59,603 nt of DNA. It comes from Nitrososphaerota archaeon (lineage in GTDB: Archaea; Thermoproteota; Nitrososphaeria; Nitrososphaerales; Nitrosopumilaceae). The notes under the pieces are model-generated. The model was not told the origin of the DNA. It made no database searches and worked only from the letters and a program-made list of their open reading frames with translations. A program made the position numbers and the translations under genes. The DNA lies in NCBI GenBank assembly GCA_027315065.1, contig DAHUYT010000007.1:1-59603 (forward strand). The letters are read 5' to 3'. Every line of letters starts with the position of its first letter. Position 1 is the stretch's first letter. Shown one piece after another: positions 59,550-59,603 of this stretch.

Positions 59550-59603
59550 CTAGAATAAGACCACCTCAGGACACAGACTTTTTGAACAATACAGGAGGCG
59601 TGA

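Noticed and set aside
1-59603. CRISPR array
   Set aside because: No set of regularly spaced identical repeats; repeated motifs in 14801 and 39061 are protein-coding.

Overview
The window is archaeal and most likely from the ammonia-oxidising lineage of Nitrososphaeria (Thaumarchaeota), perhaps a soil, Nitrosotalea-like member; the exact genus is an inference. Supporting signs are an AOA-type copper nitrite reductase (NirK), a transcription factor B, a secreted beta-propeller with a PEFG-type C-terminal sorting signal, Lrp/AsnC single-domain sensors, a chlorite-dismutase-like protein, many zinc-ribbon microproteins, and genes that start 25-30 bases behind a TATA box (leaderless transcripts). 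No amo genes lie here.

Layout. 1-4000 is a defence/toxin island: a decayed RelE toxin, a Fic protein, a PIN/AbrB pair and an AbiE pair with a 19-bp palindromic operator. 4145-10060 has a bacterial-type RlmN, four zinc-ribbon proteins, a stomatin-like protein, two overlapping ribbon-helix-helix paralogues and a Met/His-rich PepSY protein. 10228-22531 is small regulators, membrane and secreted proteins, microproteins, a gene graveyard (13.5-14.8 kb) and a MITE with IS6-like ends (19.77-19.88 kb). 22753-30312 is a tightly overlapping six-gene operon resembling a group 4 membrane [NiFe] hydrogenase (Hyf/Hyc) in which all four nickel-binding cysteines of the large subunit are gone; it should be an energy-converting, ferredoxin-linked ion pump rather than a hydrogenase. 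30.4-33 kb holds more toxin-like and decayed genes. 34-36 kb groups a methyltransferase, a chorismate-lyase-like protein and a polytopic membrane protein, a possible quinone-pathway set. 36-50.7 kb has endonuclease V (frameshifted), secreted repeat proteins, two paralogous CxxC membrane proteins with a Vgb-like propeller, a CBS-domain protein, a MEDS sensor and nirK. 51-59.6 kb is a second island in which an APS kinase and dTDP-sugar genes (rmlA, rmlD, 3' end of rmlB) are interleaved with RelE/AbrB, Fic, VapBC and HicAB modules and with decayed duplicates of their own 3' ends, plus a decayed tRNA-Leu.

Recurring theme: many genes exist as one intact copy plus broken copies (cysC, rmlA, hicA, relE, AAA ATPase), and at least six small genes carry a single frame break (endonuclease V, hicA, and four small conserved ORFs). 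Either this lineage is shedding islands of toxin and surface-sugar genes, or some breaks are assembly errors; read-level checking is needed before calling any one of them a pseudogene.
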